Shown one piece after another: positions 63,326 to 64,000 of a stretch of DNA of 64,000 bases. Each line of letters opens with the position of its first letter. The first letter of the stretch is position 1. Origin of the DNA: Streptomyces sp. CB02400. GTDB lineage: Bacteria > Actinomycetota > Actinomycetes > Streptomycetales > Streptomycetaceae. The position numbers and the translations under genes are program-made. The DNA lies in contig NZ_LIWB01000001.1 of the NCBI RefSeq assembly GCF_001905725.1, positions 124,001-188,000 on the forward strand. The letters are read 5' to 3'. The notes under the pieces were generated by a model. It had not been told where the DNA came from and made no database searches. It saw nothing but the letters and a program-made list of their open reading frames with translations.

Positions 63326-64000
63326 TCAGTTGGCGTCCACCAGGTGGTGCGGGGGGACCGTCACCGTACGGGCGCCCTTCTCGCCCCCCAGGACGACTTC
63401 CCGCAGCGCGCTGTTGTTGCTGTAATCGGTCTCCTTGAGTCGGTTCTCCGGGTTGGCGAGGACCTGGATGTAGTACGTGCCGTTCGGCAGGTCCGTGATG
63501 TCGAAGGACTGGCCGGGCAGGTCCTGGGTGTAGGTGTCACCGGAGCCGACGTCGAGCACCTCGCGGACGGAGATGGAGTTCTCGTAGCCGCACGCGGTGG
63601 ACAGGTCAGTGTTTCCCGGGTGCCAGGCGGCGTTCTTCACGGTGTAGTCGACGGCGTCGGTGTTGGCCAGACAGAACGCCTCCTTGCCGCTGCGCACCGT
63701 CTCCTTCCGGTCGGCCGTCAGCAGCCGGTAACTGGCGAAGTCCAGGAAGTGCCAGTGCTCGTGGCCGGGACGCGGATCCCACTCCATGCCGCCGGTCGGG
63801 GTGTACCCGACCTGCTTGCCGTCGGCGTCGTAGAAGTACTGGTAGGCGTCCATCACCTCCTTGCCCGGGGAGCGGAAGCCGTCCACCACCAGCTTGGCCG
63901 GGCCCGCGTTCCACACGTTGGCGCTGAAGGCGAGGTAGTCCTTGCCGGGCACCTCCTCGTAGCCGTCGCTGACGGTGATGCCGAACGCGGGCAGCGAGCG
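63326..64000 (-). CDS. Lysyl-oxidase-family copper protein, 5' end outside window
   Basis: About 224 C-terminal residues are visible, starting mid-protein at the window edge (LPAFGITVSDGYEEVPGKDYL). The copper-binding motif HEHWHF lies about 90 residues in, followed by DFASYRLL. Further on are FCLANTDAVDY, CGYENSISVREV and a DLPNGTYYIQVLANPENRLKETDYSNN end, typical of PF01186 bacterial lysyl oxidases. Such proteins are exported; the signal would be outside the window. Oxidative deamination of lysine side chains is the family activity. Confidence 0.82.
   Translation of the reverse strand, partial: RSLPAFGITVSDGYEEVPGKDYLAFSANVWNAGPAKLVVDGFRSPGKEVMDAYQYFYDADGKQVGYTPTGGMEWDPRPGHEHWHFLDFASYRLLTADRKETVRSGKEAFCLANTDAVDYTVKNAAWHPGNTDLSTACGYENSISVREVLDVGSGDTYTQDLPGQSFDITDLPNGTYYIQVLANPENRLKETDYSNNSALREVVLGGEKGARTVTVPPHHLVDAN

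Overview
The window is a high-GC actinobacterial chromosome segment. Codon use, leaderless-style promoters, iron and DasR boxes, a c-di-AMP riboswitch and several gene families (SepH, CutRS, DUF3093/3159/3710/4193, a conservon) point to Streptomyces. The gene order from parC to the RNA methyltransferase looks like conserved core-chromosome synteny. This rests on pattern recognition; no database search was run.

Layout. 1-9 kb: an iron-box-controlled siderophore-reductase-like gene, a 79-aa protein, a DUF6082-like protein, a COG0523 GTPase, parC (topoisomerase IV A) and an M16 peptidase pair. 9-17 kb: an M23 peptidase behind a ydaO-type c-di-AMP riboswitch, a GntR regulator, ptsH with a DasR site, a PatA-type acetyltransferase, DUF5998, an alkaline-phosphatase-superfamily enzyme and thymidine kinase. 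17-21 kb: a NarL-type sensor kinase, ABC ATPase, permease and response regulator set. 21.5-27.1 kb: a tRNA-like RNA with its own promoter heads an overlapping operon of leucine-rich-repeat, ankyrin, MoxR AAA+ and metallopeptidase-VWA proteins; this is the best candidate for an undescribed system. 27.1-28.4 kb: decayed gene fragments.

28.4-45.5 kb: a helix-turn-helix/TM/lectin-like protein, an L,D-transpeptidase, a VOC protein, a sulfurtransferase, sepH, an FAD oxidase with an MFS transporter, ferrochelatase (next to an iron-box-like site), an inositol-monophosphatase-family enzyme, cutRS, DUF4193 and EcsC-like proteins, DUF3093, a thioesterase, dut and DUF3710. 45.5-56.1 kb: a repeat-rich spacer, an orphan ABC ATPase, kdpDE without kdpFABC, an OB-fold protein, DUF3159, a CeoB/CeoC (TrkA) pair, a PfkB kinase, a 31-aa membrane protein and a KimA-like potassium/amino-acid permease. 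Three of these loci (KdpDE, CeoBC, KimA-like) concern potassium, and the riboswitch senses c-di-AMP, the nucleotide that commonly controls potassium uptake.

56.2-64 kb: an RNA methyltransferase whose 3' end is repeated about 5.6 kb downstream, bracketing an IS3 remnant, a complete cvnABCD conservon and an esterase fragment. This looks like a decayed insertion at the gene's 3' end. The window closes in a lysyl-oxidase-family gene that runs off the edge.
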